33,463 nucleotides of DNA from an uncultured Caldilinea sp. (GTDB taxonomy: Bacteria > Chloroflexota > Anaerolineae > Caldilineales > Caldilineaceae). This document shows positions 1 through 33,463 of the stretch, piece by piece. Position 1 is the stretch's first letter. The number at the start of each line of letters is the position of its first letter. The notes under the pieces are model-generated. The model was not told the DNA's origin, searched no databases, and saw only the letters and a list, made by a program, of their open reading frames with translations. A program made the translations under genes and the position numbers. The DNA is taken from the NCBI RefSeq assembly GCF_937128415.1, contig NZ_CAKZMJ010000021.1, forward strand, positions 1 through 33,463. The letters are read 5' to 3'.

Positions 1-1
1 G

Positions 2-55
2 GAACATTTGATGGCGTTTGGAGAACTGATCGAGCGATTCTTCTCCTGCAATTAA
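2..55 (+). CDS. possible 3' end of an upstream gene
   Basis: Frame 2 is open from the window edge to a TAA at 53-55 and would encode 17 residues (ending ELIERFFSCN). It could be the C-terminus of a gene lying mostly outside the window. Frame 1 is also open to 156, so the choice of frame is uncertain. No homology can be judged from so short a piece. Confidence 0.2.
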   Translation, partial: EHLMAFGELIERFFSCN

Positions 56-151
56 GAGAAGCAATGGCTCGAAGCTCGGCGGCGAGCAACGACTCGACGG
101 TCATGGCAGAGAGTGGTAAGCTCACTTACAAGTCTGTCGGTTCAGTTTTTT

Positions 152-157
152 TATAAT
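152..157 (+). promoter_or_regulatory. putative -10 box for the ABC transporter operon
   Basis: A perfect TATAAT follows a run of seven T residues, about 70 bases before the start codon of the binding-protein gene. No good -35 box is visible at 16-18 bases upstream. The implied leader is about 60 nt and ends in a strong Shine-Dalgarno (AAAGGAG, 211-217). Confidence 0.4.
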
Positions 158-225
158 GATATTCACCTCTTGCCCTGTCGACAGGATCGCTTTTCATCCA
201 AACAGTTGTCAAAGGAGACCTCACC

Positions 226-2778
<2,553 letters not shown>

Positions 2779-2786
2779 CGTTGTTT

Positions 2787-2828
2787 GCGCCGCCCGACCC
2801 TCCGCATCCCCCGGCGGCCGGGCGGCGC
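2787..2828 (+). terminator. intergenic GC-rich hairpin after the binding-protein gene
   Basis: A 10-bp perfect inverted repeat, GCGCCGCCCG (2787-2796) and CGGGCGGCGC (2819-2828), has a 22-nt loop and begins 9 bases after the stop codon. It is followed by ATTAAAAAGC rather than a T tract. It is therefore more likely an mRNA-stabilising or partially terminating element that raises binding-protein expression over the permeases than a full terminator. Confidence 0.5.
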
Positions 2829-2848
2829 ATTAAAAAGCAAATTCCATC

Positions 2849-3984
2849 ATGGCTGAAGCTTCTCTGCCTTCACGATCAAACCTTGCTGCGACGCTCACGC
2901 GCCGACCAGGCTGGACAACGACCCTGCGCGTGCTGCGCTATTCGGTCGTGCGTCTGGTCGCCCTGTTCGCCACCGTCGTCGTCGGCGTTTATCTCACGAT
3001 TTTGATCGCCAACATGGGCGGCTATGTCGATGAGATTAAAAAGGCGCAGATCCGCGAGGGAATCTCGCTGTCCGTCAGCATGGATCCCGCCAATCGGGCG
3101 CTGACCCCTGCACAGCGCAATGAACTGATCGAAGGGCTGGTGCAGGTGGAGGTGAGACGCCTTGGGCTGGATCGTCCCTTTCTGCTGCGCAGTTTCGCCT
3201 CGTTGACGGATGCGCTGACGCTGAATCTTGGCCGCACCAACTATCTGACCAGCGACAGCGGCTCCAAGCTGGTGCGCCTGGTGATTCTGGAGCGCCTGCC
3301 TCCAACCCTGCTGCTCTTTGCGACCTCTAATCTCTTTTTGTTCTTCTTCAGCATCTTTGTAGCGCTGCGCCTTTCGCGCAACTACGGCAACCTGGCCGAT
3401 CGCATGGTGATTGCCCTGGCCCCCACTTCGGCGGCGCCCGGCTGGTTTTACGGTATTTTTCTGATCCTGATCTTCTCTGCGCTATTGGGCTGGTTGCCCT
3501 TCGGCGGCATGGTGGACACGCCGCCTCCCGCCGACCGTCTTCAGTATGCATGGAGCGTGCTCCGCCACATGATTTTGCCCGTTGCTGCAATTACGCTGAG
3601 CGCCATCTTCCTGACCATTTACAACTGGCGCACGTTCTTTTTGATCTATTCCAGTGAAGACTACGTGGACATGGCGAAAGCAAAGGGGTTGCCCGGTCGC
3701 ATCGTAGAGAACCGTTATATTTTGCGGCCGACGCTGCCCACGATTATCACCAACTTTGCGCTGCTGGTGATCGGGCTGTGGACCGGCGCCATCATTCTCG
3801 AAACCGTCTTCAACTGGCCAGGGCTGGGGCGCCTGCTCTATCAGGCGATCGGCCTGTTCGACACGCCGATCATCGTCGGCAGCACGGTGATTTACGCCTA
3901 TCTGCTGGCGATTACAGTGTTCGTCCTGGACTTCACCTACGCACTGGTCGATCCTCGGGTGAGGGTTGGAGAGGGAGGCGCCAA

Positions 3985-3988
<4 letters not shown>
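2849..3988 (+). CDS. ABC transporter permease, DppB/OppB type
   Basis: 379 residues. The first transmembrane subunit of the importer. The first membrane helix is near residues 31-52. An extracytoplasmic stretch of about 100 residues follows, and then five further hydrophobic segments, including LLLFATSNLFLFFFSIFVAL and FALLVIGLWTGAIILETVF. The cytoplasmic EAA loop that contacts the ATPases is visible as DYVDMAKAKGLPGRIVENR followed by LRPTLPTII. The protein is longer than the usual 300-340 residues because of the enlarged first loop. It lies 70 bases after the binding-protein gene, beyond a hairpin. Its stop codon overlaps the GTG start of the next permease. ATG2849 is the first start after the hairpin. 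It has no strong Shine-Dalgarno (AAAAAGCAA upstream). Confidence 0.9.
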
Positions 3989-5319
<1,331 letters not shown>

Positions 5320-5325
5320 TTCTTT

Positions 5326-7378
<2,053 letters not shown>

Positions 7379-7380
7379 CC

Positions 7381-7575
7381 ATGACGAACTCAATGCGATT
7401 CATGCTGATCGGCGCAGTGCTTTTGCTCTTCGGCGCGGCCATGCCTTTTTTGATGATCCTCAGGTTTTTGGAGCCTGGGTTCTTGTTGCTCTTTGCGTCG
7501 TACGCAGCCTCGGTCGGAGGATTGCTCTTCGGCGTGGTCGGCGCCATGCTTTATGTGCGCGAGCGACAAGAATAA
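7381..7575 (+). CDS. small two-helix membrane protein, unknown function
   Basis: 64 residues from ATG7381, two bases after the stop of the second ATPase. Two hydrophobic helices (about 8-28 and 33-57) are joined by a short turn with Arg and Glu and end in a charged tail, YVRERQE. I do not recognise a family. The tight coupling to the ABC operon suggests co-expression and perhaps an accessory role in the transporter, but nothing in the sequence proves this. An internal ATG at 7393 is an alternative start. Confidence 0.55.
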   Translation: MTNSMRFMLIGAVLLLFGAAMPFLMILRFLEPGFLLLFASYAASVGGLLFGVVGAMLYVRERQE

Positions 7576-7650
7576 TCGGCGCGCAGCGAGCGGCGCAAGC
7601 TCCAGTCGCCTGATGAATTGACGACCCGTGCATTGCTTCCCATCCCGATC

Positions 7651-9042
<1,392 letters not shown>

Positions 9043-9053
9043 GTATACGCCCT

Positions 9054-10031
<978 letters not shown>

Positions 10032-10042
10032 AGATGGCGTCT

Positions 10043-10081
10043 CCTTGGTTGTTCGGATCCTTGGTTGATCGATGCTTGGTG
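10043..10081 (-). repeat. 16-bp-spaced direct repeats in the carbamoyltransferase leader
   Basis: CCTTGGTTG occurs at 10043-10051 and 10059-10067, and a degenerate GCTTGGTG near 10074-10081, a period of 15-16 bp. On the gene's own strand these read CAACCAAGG(A). The copy nearest the gene supplies its Shine-Dalgarno (AAGGAG). They could be a duplicated ribosome-binding region or operator half-sites. Confidence 0.45.
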
Positions 10082-10104
10082 ATAATCGAGCTTGTGGTAT
10101 TGTA
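10076..10104. promoter_or_regulatory. putative divergent promoter core between carbamoyltransferase and MaoC genes
   Basis: On the + strand TGGTATTGT (10095-10103) is an extended -10 element, with TTGGTG (10076-10081) 16 bases upstream as a weak -35. On the - strand the same place reads TACAAT (10104-10099), a good -10 for the carbamoyltransferase gene. The 130-bp divergent region holds nothing else recognisable apart from the direct repeats. Confidence 0.35.
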
Positions 10105-10161
10105 TCCTCACCAACGGAAAGCACAAACACCAAACCATCCAAAATCATGAGGAGTCCAGCG

Positions 10162-10635
10162 ATGACCGAAAGCAAACTCGCCCGCCGCCGCGGCCTTTTC
10201 TTCGAGGAGTTCATCGTCGGCGACCAGACCGAGAGCGTCGGCCGCACCATCACCGAGGCGGACATCGTCAACTTCGCCGGCCTCTCCGGCGACTACAACC
10301 TCATCCACACCGACGCCGAATACAGCAAAGGGCAGATGTTCGGCCAGCGCGTGGCCCACGGCCTGCTGGTGTTGAGCATCGCCAGCGGGCTGGCCGTGCG
10401 CCTCGGCTTCATGGAGGACACCATCCTGGCTTTCCGCGGCTTGGAGTGGAAATTTGTAGCGCCCGTCTTCATCGGCGACACCATTCGCGTGCGCGTCGCC
10501 GTCGAGGCCACGAAAGCCGTGCCGCGGCTGGGCGGAGGAATCGTCACGCTCAAGATGGAGGTCGTCAATCAGAAGGACGAGGTCGTCAACCGCGGGACGT
10601 GGGAGGTGGTGTGCAAGGGAACAGGAAAGGAGTAG
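10162..10635 (+). CDS. MaoC-like dehydratase / (R)-enoyl-CoA hydratase family
   Basis: 157 residues, a single hot-dog domain of the MaoC family, which hydrates enoyl-CoA or dehydrates 3-hydroxyacyl-CoA esters. The catalytic pair is visible as Asp44 and His49 in the segment SGDYNLIHTDAEYS, followed by the FGQRVAHGLL helix end. The N-terminal FFEEFIVGDQTESVGRTITEADIVNFAGLSGD matches the usual start of the domain. ATG10162 is chosen because GGAG lies 7 bases before it; an in-frame ATG at 10147 overlaps that site. Some stand-alone MaoC proteins act on mesaconyl- or methylfumaryl-CoA, but the substrate here cannot be told. It diverges from the carbamoyltransferase gene. Confidence 0.88.
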   Translation: MTESKLARRRGLFFEEFIVGDQTESVGRTITEADIVNFAGLSGDYNLIHTDAEYSKGQMFGQRVAHGLLVLSIASGLAVRLGFMEDTILAFRGLEWKFVAPVFIGDTIRVRVAVEATKAVPRLGGGIVTLKMEVVNQKDEVVNRGTWEVVCKGTGKE

Positions 10636-10701
10636 GCTGGCTGCTGCATTGTCAACAAATCTGGTTCTTCAAATCCGGTTCTTCCCGAGCATTCGCCGAC
10701 G

Positions 10702-11235
<534 letters not shown>

Positions 11236-11293
11236 AGCGTCGGCGCTCCGCCGCTATACAACGCCTTTCATCACGCATTCCTTGCCTCTCTTG

Positions 11294-11302
11294 TGATAAA
11301 AT
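11294..11302 (+). promoter_or_regulatory. putative extended -10 promoter of the glycosylation operon
   Basis: TGATAAAAT fits TGn plus TAAAAT. It ends 9 bases before ATG11312, so transcription would start only 3-4 bases ahead of the start codon. No Shine-Dalgarno is present, which agrees with a nearly leaderless mRNA. No good -35 box is seen. Confidence 0.4.
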
Positions 11303-11311
11303 CCACAACTG

Positions 11312-13307
<1,996 letters not shown>

Positions 13308-13315
<8 letters not shown>

Positions 13316-14099
13316 CGCAGGCGCTTTGTTGCCATCGTTGTACGCAGCGGAGGAAGCGGGCGGCTGGAATGTCGGCATGCGCGCAGTCGCGCAGGCGCTG
13401 CTGGCGAACGTTCCACTGCCGTTTGGGCCGATCCTGGAGCTTGGCTGCGGCGGCGGCGCCTTCGCCATCGAGCTGGCCAAGGCGCACCCCGACGTTCAAG
13501 TGTATGGCCTCGACCTGCGCAGCGCCGCTTTGGCCTTTGCGCAGAGCCGCTCACAGCGCGTGGCGTGGCTGCAAGGCGACCTGTTGCGGCTCCCGTTCGC
13601 CGGGCCGACCTTCGCCCTGATTGCGGCGCTCGATGTGGTGGATCAACAGGGCGTCGATGCGGGCGCGGCGTTGACCGTCATCCACGACCTGCTGCTGCCC
13701 GGCGGCGTTGCACTCCTGCGCGTGAGCGCGCACGCGTGGCTGTATGGGCCGCACGACGTCGCTTTTGGCACCGGTCGTCGCTACAGTCGCAGCGCCTTCG
13801 TTGCGCTGGTGCGCCGGGCTGGGTTGACTCCCTTGCGCGTAACCTACGCCAACAGCCTGCTCGCACCTGCGGTGGCGGCCGTGCGTCTTTTACAGCGGCG
13901 TGGCCTGTTGCCTTTTTCGCAAGACCTGTACGAAGAGGGCGTCGTTCATCGCCTGGTGGGCGCTGCGTTGATGCAGGAGGCGAGGTGGCTACAGCGCCAT
14001 GACCTGATGTGGGGACTCAGCCTGCTGGTTGTGGCAAGAAAAGCATGGAACGCGGCGGACAAGCGCTCGGGCCGACAGATGGACGAGGGGACGCCATGA
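13308..14099 (+). CDS. class I SAM-dependent methyltransferase
   Basis: 263 residues from TTG13308. This start overlaps the end of the GT-C gene by 8 bases; the longer open frame upstream is only a shadow of that gene. Motif I is LELGCGGGAFAIEL (43-56), followed by VYGLDLRSAALAFAQ for the acidic ribose-binding position and WLQGDLLRLPF for motif II. DLLLPGGVALLRVS is the usual post-motif strand. This is a Methyltransf_11/25-type Rossmann domain of normal size. The substrate is unknown. Lying between two glycosyltransferases, it may methylate a sugar or lipid-linked glycan (inference). Its stop overlaps the next start as ATGA. Confidence 0.82.
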
Positions 14100-14839
14100 C
14101 GTTGGTGTGCACGGTGCTGCCGACCTTCAACGAACGCGACAACATTGCTGCGTTGATTGAAGGCATCCTGACAAACGCCGTCGCCCCGCACATGATATTG
14201 GTGGTCGATGACTCTTCGCCCGACGGCACGGCGGAGGTGGTGCGTTCATTGGCCGCGCGCTACAACAGCGCCGACCAACTGCGCGTAGCGCTCTACGTGC
14301 GCATCGGACAGAAAGGGTTGACCTCCGCCATCCAGTGCGGGATCGACTTTGCGCTCGAAACCTTTGGCGCAGACATCGTCACCTGGATGGACTGCGACCT
14401 CTCGATGCCGCCTGCGGATGTGGCGCGATTGGTGCGCGCCATCCTCGAAGAGGGCGCAGATATCGCCGTCGGTTCGCGATGGGTCAAGGGCGGCGCCGAC
14501 GCTGCGCACGGCTGGATGGCGCGCACCTTGAGCCGCATCATCAACAGCTTCGCAGTGCTCCTGCTCGGCGGCGTCGTGCACGACTACACGAGCGGCTTCA
14601 TCGCAGCGCGCGCACCGGTGCTGCGCACGCTGCGGCTGCGTGGGGACTACGGCGAATATTGCATCGATCTGCTGGCGCGCGCGGTGCGCGTCGGTTTCGT
14701 GGTCAAAGAGGTTCCCTACATCTGCGTTCCTCGCACCGCCGGCGAGAGCAAGACCGGCGCCAATCTGTGGGATTATCTCGTCAAGGGGCGGAAATACGTG
14801 GCGACGATTTGGAATCTGTGGGAAGAAAGAAGAACGTGA
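14096..14839 (+). CDS. family 2 glycosyltransferase, dolichol-phosphate mannose synthase-like
   Basis: 247 residues. A cytoplasmic GT-A enzyme that probably loads a sugar from a nucleotide donor onto polyprenyl phosphate. The nucleotide-binding DDSSPDGT begins at Asp38, the metal-binding DCD is at 99-101 (DCDLSMPP), and GSRWVKGG follows. Unlike GtrB-type enzymes it has no strong C-terminal membrane helices. ATG14096 is chosen because it overlaps the methyltransferase stop (ATGA) and has GAGGGG 5 bases before it; a longer frame from 14009 is a shadow. The GT-C enzyme three genes upstream would be the natural user of its product. The next gene starts 3 bases after its stop. Confidence 0.87.
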   Translation: MTLVCTVLPTFNERDNIAALIEGILTNAVAPHMILVVDDSSPDGTAEVVRSLAARYNSADQLRVALYVRIGQKGLTSAIQCGIDFALETFGADIVTWMDCDLSMPPADVARLVRAILEEGADIAVGSRWVKGGADAAHGWMARTLSRIINSFAVLLLGGVVHDYTSGFIAARAPVLRTLRLRGDYGEYCIDLLARAVRVGFVVKEVPYICVPRTAGESKTGANLWDYLVKGRKYVATIWNLWEERRT

Positions 14840-14842
14840 ACC

Positions 14843-16081
<1,239 letters not shown>

Positions 16082-16176
16082 GGTTGACGGAAAGGACTGC
16101 GCTGGGCGCGTAGTTTACAATGTTGCGTAGTAGAATACGTCCGGCCCTGTGCGATGAATGCCCTATGCGATGAGCC

Positions 16177-18711
<2,535 letters not shown>

Positions 18712-18794
18712 AAGGAGCGCTTGATCTGGGCCATTGCTTTGCACTCTTCGCACCCTGCCCCCTTCATGCACCCACTCAACGCACGTTCCATGGG

Positions 18795-18825
18795 TTGACA
18801 GCGCCGTCATTTAGACTTCTGTAAC
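18795..18825 (+). promoter_or_regulatory. putative promoter for the A2M-like gene
   Basis: A perfect TTGACA (18795-18800) is followed 19 bases later by TGTAAC (18820-18825), which matches 4 of 6 -10 positions. This would give a leader of about 110 nt. The 233-bp gap between the GlcD-GlcE and A2M-like genes otherwise shows no gene, repeat or clear hairpin. The leader ends in AGGAGG, five bases before ATG18945. Confidence 0.4.
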
Positions 18826-18944
18826 ACTCAATGAAGCGTATTTGATACAAAAATGCCTCTTGCACTGCAACGCGCGTTCTGGCAAGAATCAGGGCGAACA
18901 AGCGTTTCAGCCGATTCCCGCAATGTTGCATTCAGGAGGCGTCT

Positions 18945-23414
<4,470 letters not shown>

Positions 23415-23476
23415 TGGAGAAAGCGAACGCCGTCGGTTCATTCTCGACAGACGAGCCATCCGAACATGGGTCATCT

Positions 23477-23517
23477 CGCAAAGCCTTCCGGGGAGCCTTC
23501 CCTTGGAAGGCTTTGCG
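23477..23517. terminator. stem-loop between convergent A2M and mutL genes
   Basis: CGCAAAGCCTTCC (23477-23489) pairs perfectly over 13 bp with GGAAGGCTTTGCG (23505-23517), with a 15-nt loop. The loop itself contains another GCCTTCC and a small GGGA/TCCC pairing. It lies between two convergent 3' ends (23414 and 23540) and can fold on both strands, so it probably serves both. Neither side has a strong T tract. Confidence 0.6.
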
Positions 23518-23539
23518 TTGAGAGGTTGTGAATCATCGA

Positions 23540-25462
<1,923 letters not shown>

Positions 25463-25464
25463 GC

Positions 25465-25497
<33 letters not shown>

Positions 25498-25515
25498 CAA
25501 CCGCGCAAATCGTGC

Positions 25516-25521
25516 TATAGT
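25516..25521 (+). promoter_or_regulatory. putative -10 box for the DUF4397 gene
   Basis: TATAGT on the + strand lies 130 bases before ATG25651 and just before a hairpin in the leader. No convincing -35 box is seen 16-18 bases upstream, where the divergent mutL promoter also lies. Confidence 0.35.
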
Positions 25522-25532
25522 AAAGCCACGAC

Positions 25533-25585
25533 GGATTCAGCTGGGACGTCTTCCCCGCCGTCCTCTCCTCATCCGGGCTGAATCC
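25533..25585 (+). promoter_or_regulatory. inverted repeat in the leader of the DUF4397 gene
   Basis: GGATTCAGC (25533-25541) and GCTGAATCC (25577-25585) form a 9-bp perfect stem with a 35-nt pyrimidine-rich loop. The flanks CGAC and GTCG can add pairs across a short bulge. The position just downstream of a TATAGT box suggests a structured 5' leader or an operator. I recognise no riboswitch class. Confidence 0.4.
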
Positions 25586-25617
25586 GCCGTCGATGCATCG
25601 TCGCCGTCGTCATTGAA

Positions 25618-28701
<3,084 letters not shown>

Positions 28702-28725
28702 GGGTTCCGCCTTTTTTCTCTATTG

Positions 28726-28777
28726 CGTGTTGCGTTTCGTGGCAAAGGGCTGCACCGAACACGGAGCACGCAACACG
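28726..28777. repeat. inverted repeat between rpn-like and hydroxylase large-subunit genes
   Basis: CGTGTTGCGT (28726-28735) and ACGCAACACG (28768-28777) are a perfect 10-bp inverted pair with a 32-nt spacer. They lie in the 83-bp gap between the Rpn stop and the large-subunit start. They could form a hairpin in the operon mRNA, or be a remnant end of the DNA that brought in the Rpn gene. No matching copy was noticed at the other side of that gene. Confidence 0.45.
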
Positions 28778-28784
28778 AACCATT

Positions 28785-29849
28785 TCACATTTTCTGATAG
28801 ACTTTCCTCAGATCTTCAGGCGTCTCGGCAAAGCGGATGGCTTCATGAACCGCTCTGAGCAGCGCTATATCTTCGAGCCGCGCAATTTCAGGCAAAAGGG
28901 CCAGGCCATCAAAGCCAAACTTGAGCTCCAGGGCCAGTCGAATTCCGTCAAGGAGCCCTTGTTGCAGCCCTTGTTGCAGCCCTTGTTGCAGCCCTTGTTG
29001 CAGCCCGCGTTGTAGTCCTTCGCGTAGACCCATCTCCTGTCCTTCGACAAACCCTTGATGCAAGCCCCGCTTCATGCCTTCTTCGATCCACTGCTCGGCG
29101 ATTGTCTTCATGGTTTGTTCTCCTTCCTCATGGAAAGTTTCCTCAACCGCCCGTCGTAGATCGCTCCCCGTGACTTGATCGGTGGCGACCGAGAAATATC
29201 GCAGCAAGACTTCCAACGCACGGAGGCCGGTCGGCTGAGAAATCACCTCATGCAAGAGCCTGAATATGTCATGCAGTCGCGCAGGCAATTCTGGTCGGAA
29301 AATATATTTTAGCGCCATCACAGCGACGCGCAACGTGATTTCCCCCTTGAGTTCGTCGTCGCTGTAACTGGACAGATCGCACAACCAATAACGAAAGTCT
29401 GGCGTGTATGGACGTAGCGCATCCGGCAGCTCGTCAAAGAGGTCTTGCAGCCGGTCAGAAAGGCGCCATGTCGCTGCGCCATGATAGACCACGACAGGGA
29501 AGATCGGCTGCAAGTTGTCAAGATCGCGCAGGTCGTTGTCCCAGATGCGCGTCATATAGCGCAGCAACTGATAACAAACCTTACGGTCGGGATAGCTTTT
29601 ATGTTCCATCAGCAGGTAGACATATGCATCTCGCTCTCCCCTCAAACGGACCTTGTATAGGAGATCTGAAAAGTAAGTGCGCAGCTCCGGATCCACATAG
29701 GAGTCCTTCATCGGCTCCGGAGCTTCGGAAAGATCGAGCAATTCAGTAATCTCGCCCGGAAGATAATAGCGTAAAAAGTCGCTCGCAACCTTCGGATCAG
29801 CCAGCGCCTCGCGAAAGAACCGATCGTGCGGATTGGTGATTTCTGTCAT
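28785..29849 (-). CDS. Rpn family recombination-promoting nuclease / PD-(D/E)XK transposase-like
   Basis: 354 residues. Rpn proteins are PD-(D/E)XK DNA endonucleases once called putative transposases (Transposase_31 group). The N-terminal NPHDRFFREALADPKVASDFLRYYLP is characteristic. The active site is visible as Asp62 in SDLLYKVR and Glu82-x-Lys84 in LMEHKS, followed by QLLRYMTRIW. IFPVVVYHG is the usual next strand. The C-terminal part has a Gln/Gly-rich repeat (LQQG units, about 283-300) and then a helical end. The gene sits 9 bases behind the 2Fe-2S subunit gene and 83 bases before the large-subunit gene of the hydroxylase, all on the same strand. No Shine-Dalgarno is visible before ATG29849, so translation may be coupled. 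Confidence 0.85.
   Translation of the reverse strand: MTEITNPHDRFFREALADPKVASDFLRYYLPGEITELLDLSEAPEPMKDSYVDPELRTYFSDLLYKVRLRGERDAYVYLLMEHKSYPDRKVCYQLLRYMTRIWDNDLRDLDNLQPIFPVVVYHGAATWRLSDRLQDLFDELPDALRPYTPDFRYWLCDLSSYSDDELKGEITLRVAVMALKYIFRPELPARLHDIFRLLHEVISQPTGLRALEVLLRYFSVATDQVTGSDLRRAVEETFHEEGEQTMKTIAEQWIEEGMKRGLHQGFVEGQEMGLREGLQRGLQQGLQQGLQQGLQQGLLDGIRLALELKFGFDGLALLPEIARLEDIALLRAVHEAIRFAETPEDLRKVYQKM
28956..29015 (-). repeat. 12-bp tandem repeat inside the Rpn gene
   Basis: Four perfect copies of CCCTTGTTGCAG (28956-29003) are followed by a degenerate fifth (CCCGCGTTGTAG). The unit length keeps the reading frame and encodes LQQG repeats. Such in-frame repeats in Rpn genes can change number by slippage. 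Confidence 0.75.
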
Positions 29850-29858
29850 GGCCGAAAT

Positions 29859-30329
<471 letters not shown>

Positions 30330-30335
30330 GCGAAT

Positions 30336-31217
30336 TTACTCCGTTGTTTGGGTTGCTCGTTCCACTGCTTTCGCCAGCGCGCGCCGCGTTAAGACGCCGA
30401 CCAGGTGGCGACGAAATTCCGCCGTGCCGCGCATGTCGGTGATCGGGCGGGCGGCGGCTTGCGCGATCGCTGCAGCTTGCGCAAACGCCTCCTCGCCCAC
30501 CTCGGCGCCGATCAACGCCTCACCCGCCTCGGGGACGAAAAGGGGCGTCGGCGCCACTGCGCCAAGCGCAACGCGCGCGGCGACGATGCGTCGCCGGCTC
30601 TCGTCGAGCTGCACCGCAGCGCCGACGCCGACGACGGCGATGTCCATCTCGTTGCGCGGGATGAAACGTAGATAGGCGCCGCCGAAACGCGGCGGGGGCG
30701 ACGGCAGATGCAAACTGACGAGAAATTCTCCCTTGCCGAGCACCGTCTTGCCCGGCGCTACACAGAATTCCTCCGCCGGCACGCGCCGACGCCCCTGCGG
30801 CCGCGCGATCTCACAGACGGCGCTGTGCACAATCAAGGCCGGGATCGAATCTGCGGCCGGCGAAGCGTTGCACAGATTGCCGCCGAACGAGGCGCGCCCC
30901 TGAATTTGAATCCCGCCGATCAGCGAGGCGGCGTCCACGATGCCGGGGTACCGCCGGATCACGTCGGGGTGTCTGTAGATGCGATAACAAGGCGTCGCTG
31001 CGCCGATGCGCAGCCCTTCGGTGGGGCTGTACGCGATCTCCTCGACTTCGGGAATGCCTTTAATGTCGATCACCAGGTCGGTCTCGATCCGTCGCTCGCG
31101 CAGCGCCACGATCAGATCGGTGCCGCCGGCCAGAATGCGCGCCCGACCCTCCTGTTGCAACAACAAGGCGGCTGCATGCTCTGCATTCTGCGCACGAATA
31201 TAGCGAAAAGCTTGCAT
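30336..31217 (-). CDS. molybdenum hydroxylase FAD-binding subunit (CoxM-type)
   Basis: 293 residues, the flavin subunit that passes electrons from the 2Fe-2S clusters to the acceptor. The FAD_binding_5 domain is marked by ILAGGTDLIVALRE and GGNLCNASPAADS. The C-terminal CO_deh_flav_C domain extends from about 170 to the end. ATG31217 is chosen because GGGAG lies 7 bases before it and the conserved FRYIRAQNAEHAAALL begins just after. The frame stays open further upstream to 31718, but that part lies antisense-frame within the penicillin-acylase gene and is not coding. It is the first gene of the operon, about 90 nt behind an extended -10 promoter. Confidence 0.92.
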   Translation of the reverse strand: MQAFRYIRAQNAEHAAALLLQQEGRARILAGGTDLIVALRERRIETDLVIDIKGIPEVEEIAYSPTEGLRIGAATPCYRIYRHPDVIRRYPGIVDAASLIGGIQIQGRASFGGNLCNASPAADSIPALIVHSAVCEIARPQGRRRVPAEEFCVAPGKTVLGKGEFLVSLHLPSPPPRFGGAYLRFIPRNEMDIAVVGVGAAVQLDESRRRIVAARVALGAVAPTPLFVPEAGEALIGAEVGEEAFAQAAAIAQAAARPITDMRGTAEFRRHLVGVLTRRALAKAVERATQTTE

Positions 31218-31314
31218 GAATCGACTCCCAAGAATTACATGATGGCGTCGTGTCGTCTGTTTCCGTTTGCGCCGTGAATCAATCTGCTTGCGTATTGAAA
31301 GGGTTGCGACTTTG

Positions 31315-31323
31315 ATTATACCA
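31315..31323 (-). promoter_or_regulatory. extended -10 promoter of the molybdenum hydroxylase operon
   Basis: On the - strand the sequence reads TGGTATAAT, TGn plus a perfect TATAAT, in the 146-bp gap between the acylase stop and the FAD-subunit start. The -35 position has no good match, as is common with extended -10 elements. The predicted leader is about 90 nt. No hairpin of note was seen in it. Confidence 0.5.
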
Positions 31324-31363
31324 TGTTTTGAAGTGATTCCGAGTTTCGCATGAGAACATTCCT

Positions 31364-33463
<2,100 letters not shown>

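Noticed and set aside
3778..3984. An N-terminal extension of the DppC-like permease to 3778
   Set aside because: It lies inside the preceding permease gene in another frame; the GTGA overlap at 3985 is a normal operon joint.
16082..16176. A promoter for the GlcD-GlcE gene from TTGACG (16084) with TACAAT (16116) or TAGAAT (16131)
   Set aside because: The spacing from TTGACG is 26 bases or more, and no other -35-like sequence lies at 16-18 bases, so the pairing is not convincing.
28956..29015. A CRISPR-like array suggested by short regular repeats
   Set aside because: The 12-bp units are directly abutting with no spacers and are in frame within the Rpn coding sequence.

Overview
The window looks like chromosome from a GC-rich bacterium, most likely of the Chloroflexota (Anaerolineae/Caldilineae type). 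This is an inference from gene content: long lipoprotein solute-binding proteins with a matching Dpp-type ABC operon, a three-subunit CoxMSL-type molybdenum hydroxylase, an Rpn-family nuclease, a DUF4397 protein, a MutL with its own endonuclease site, and free use of GTG and TTG starts. No rRNA, tRNA, CRISPR array, phage or insertion sequence was seen. Genes are closely packed and no gene-free stretch exceeds 300 bases.

Left part (1-7575, + strand): a peptide/oligosaccharide-type ABC importer operon with a 850-residue lipoprotein binding protein, two permeases, two ATPases and a 64-residue membrane protein. The binding protein has its SBP_bac_5 landmarks in permuted order, and the second permease carries a large extracytoplasmic insert. 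Next come a tryptophanase (7651-9042), then a convergent carbamoyltransferase of the knotted YgeW/acetylornithine type, and divergently from it a MaoC-type hydratase and a membrane-anchored Cas4-like nuclease without any CRISPR context.

Middle (11312-16081, + strand): a surface-glycan module with a GT-C membrane glycosyltransferase, a SAM methyltransferase, a dolichol-phosphate-mannose-synthase-like GT2 and a DegT-family sugar aminotransferase. The first three overlap by a few bases and the fourth follows after 3 bases, so they are probably one operon. It is followed by a single-chain fusion of glycolate oxidase GlcD and GlcE, and by a 1489-residue alpha-2-macroglobulin-like lipoprotein. That protein keeps the CxEQ thioester motif but has a transmembrane hairpin plus a second lipobox-like motif where the bait region should lie.

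Right part (23540-33463, mostly - strand): mutL, apparently read from a leaderless promoter, is divergent from a secreted DUF4397 protein. A molybdenum hydroxylase operon follows, reading right to left: FAD subunit, 2Fe-2S subunit, Rpn nuclease, Mo-binding subunit, MoaD/ThiS-like protein. The Rpn gene is intercalated between the small and large subunits. The MoaD-like protein runs 29 residues past its di-glycine and overlaps the 3' end of the DUF4397 gene. The window ends inside a penicillin-acylase-family Ntn hydrolase.

The best candidates for something undescribed are the A2M protein with an internal membrane hairpin, the tailed MoaD-like protein, the Rpn gene inside the hydroxylase operon, the GlcD-GlcE fusion, the permuted binding protein and the membrane-tethered Cas4-like nuclease.
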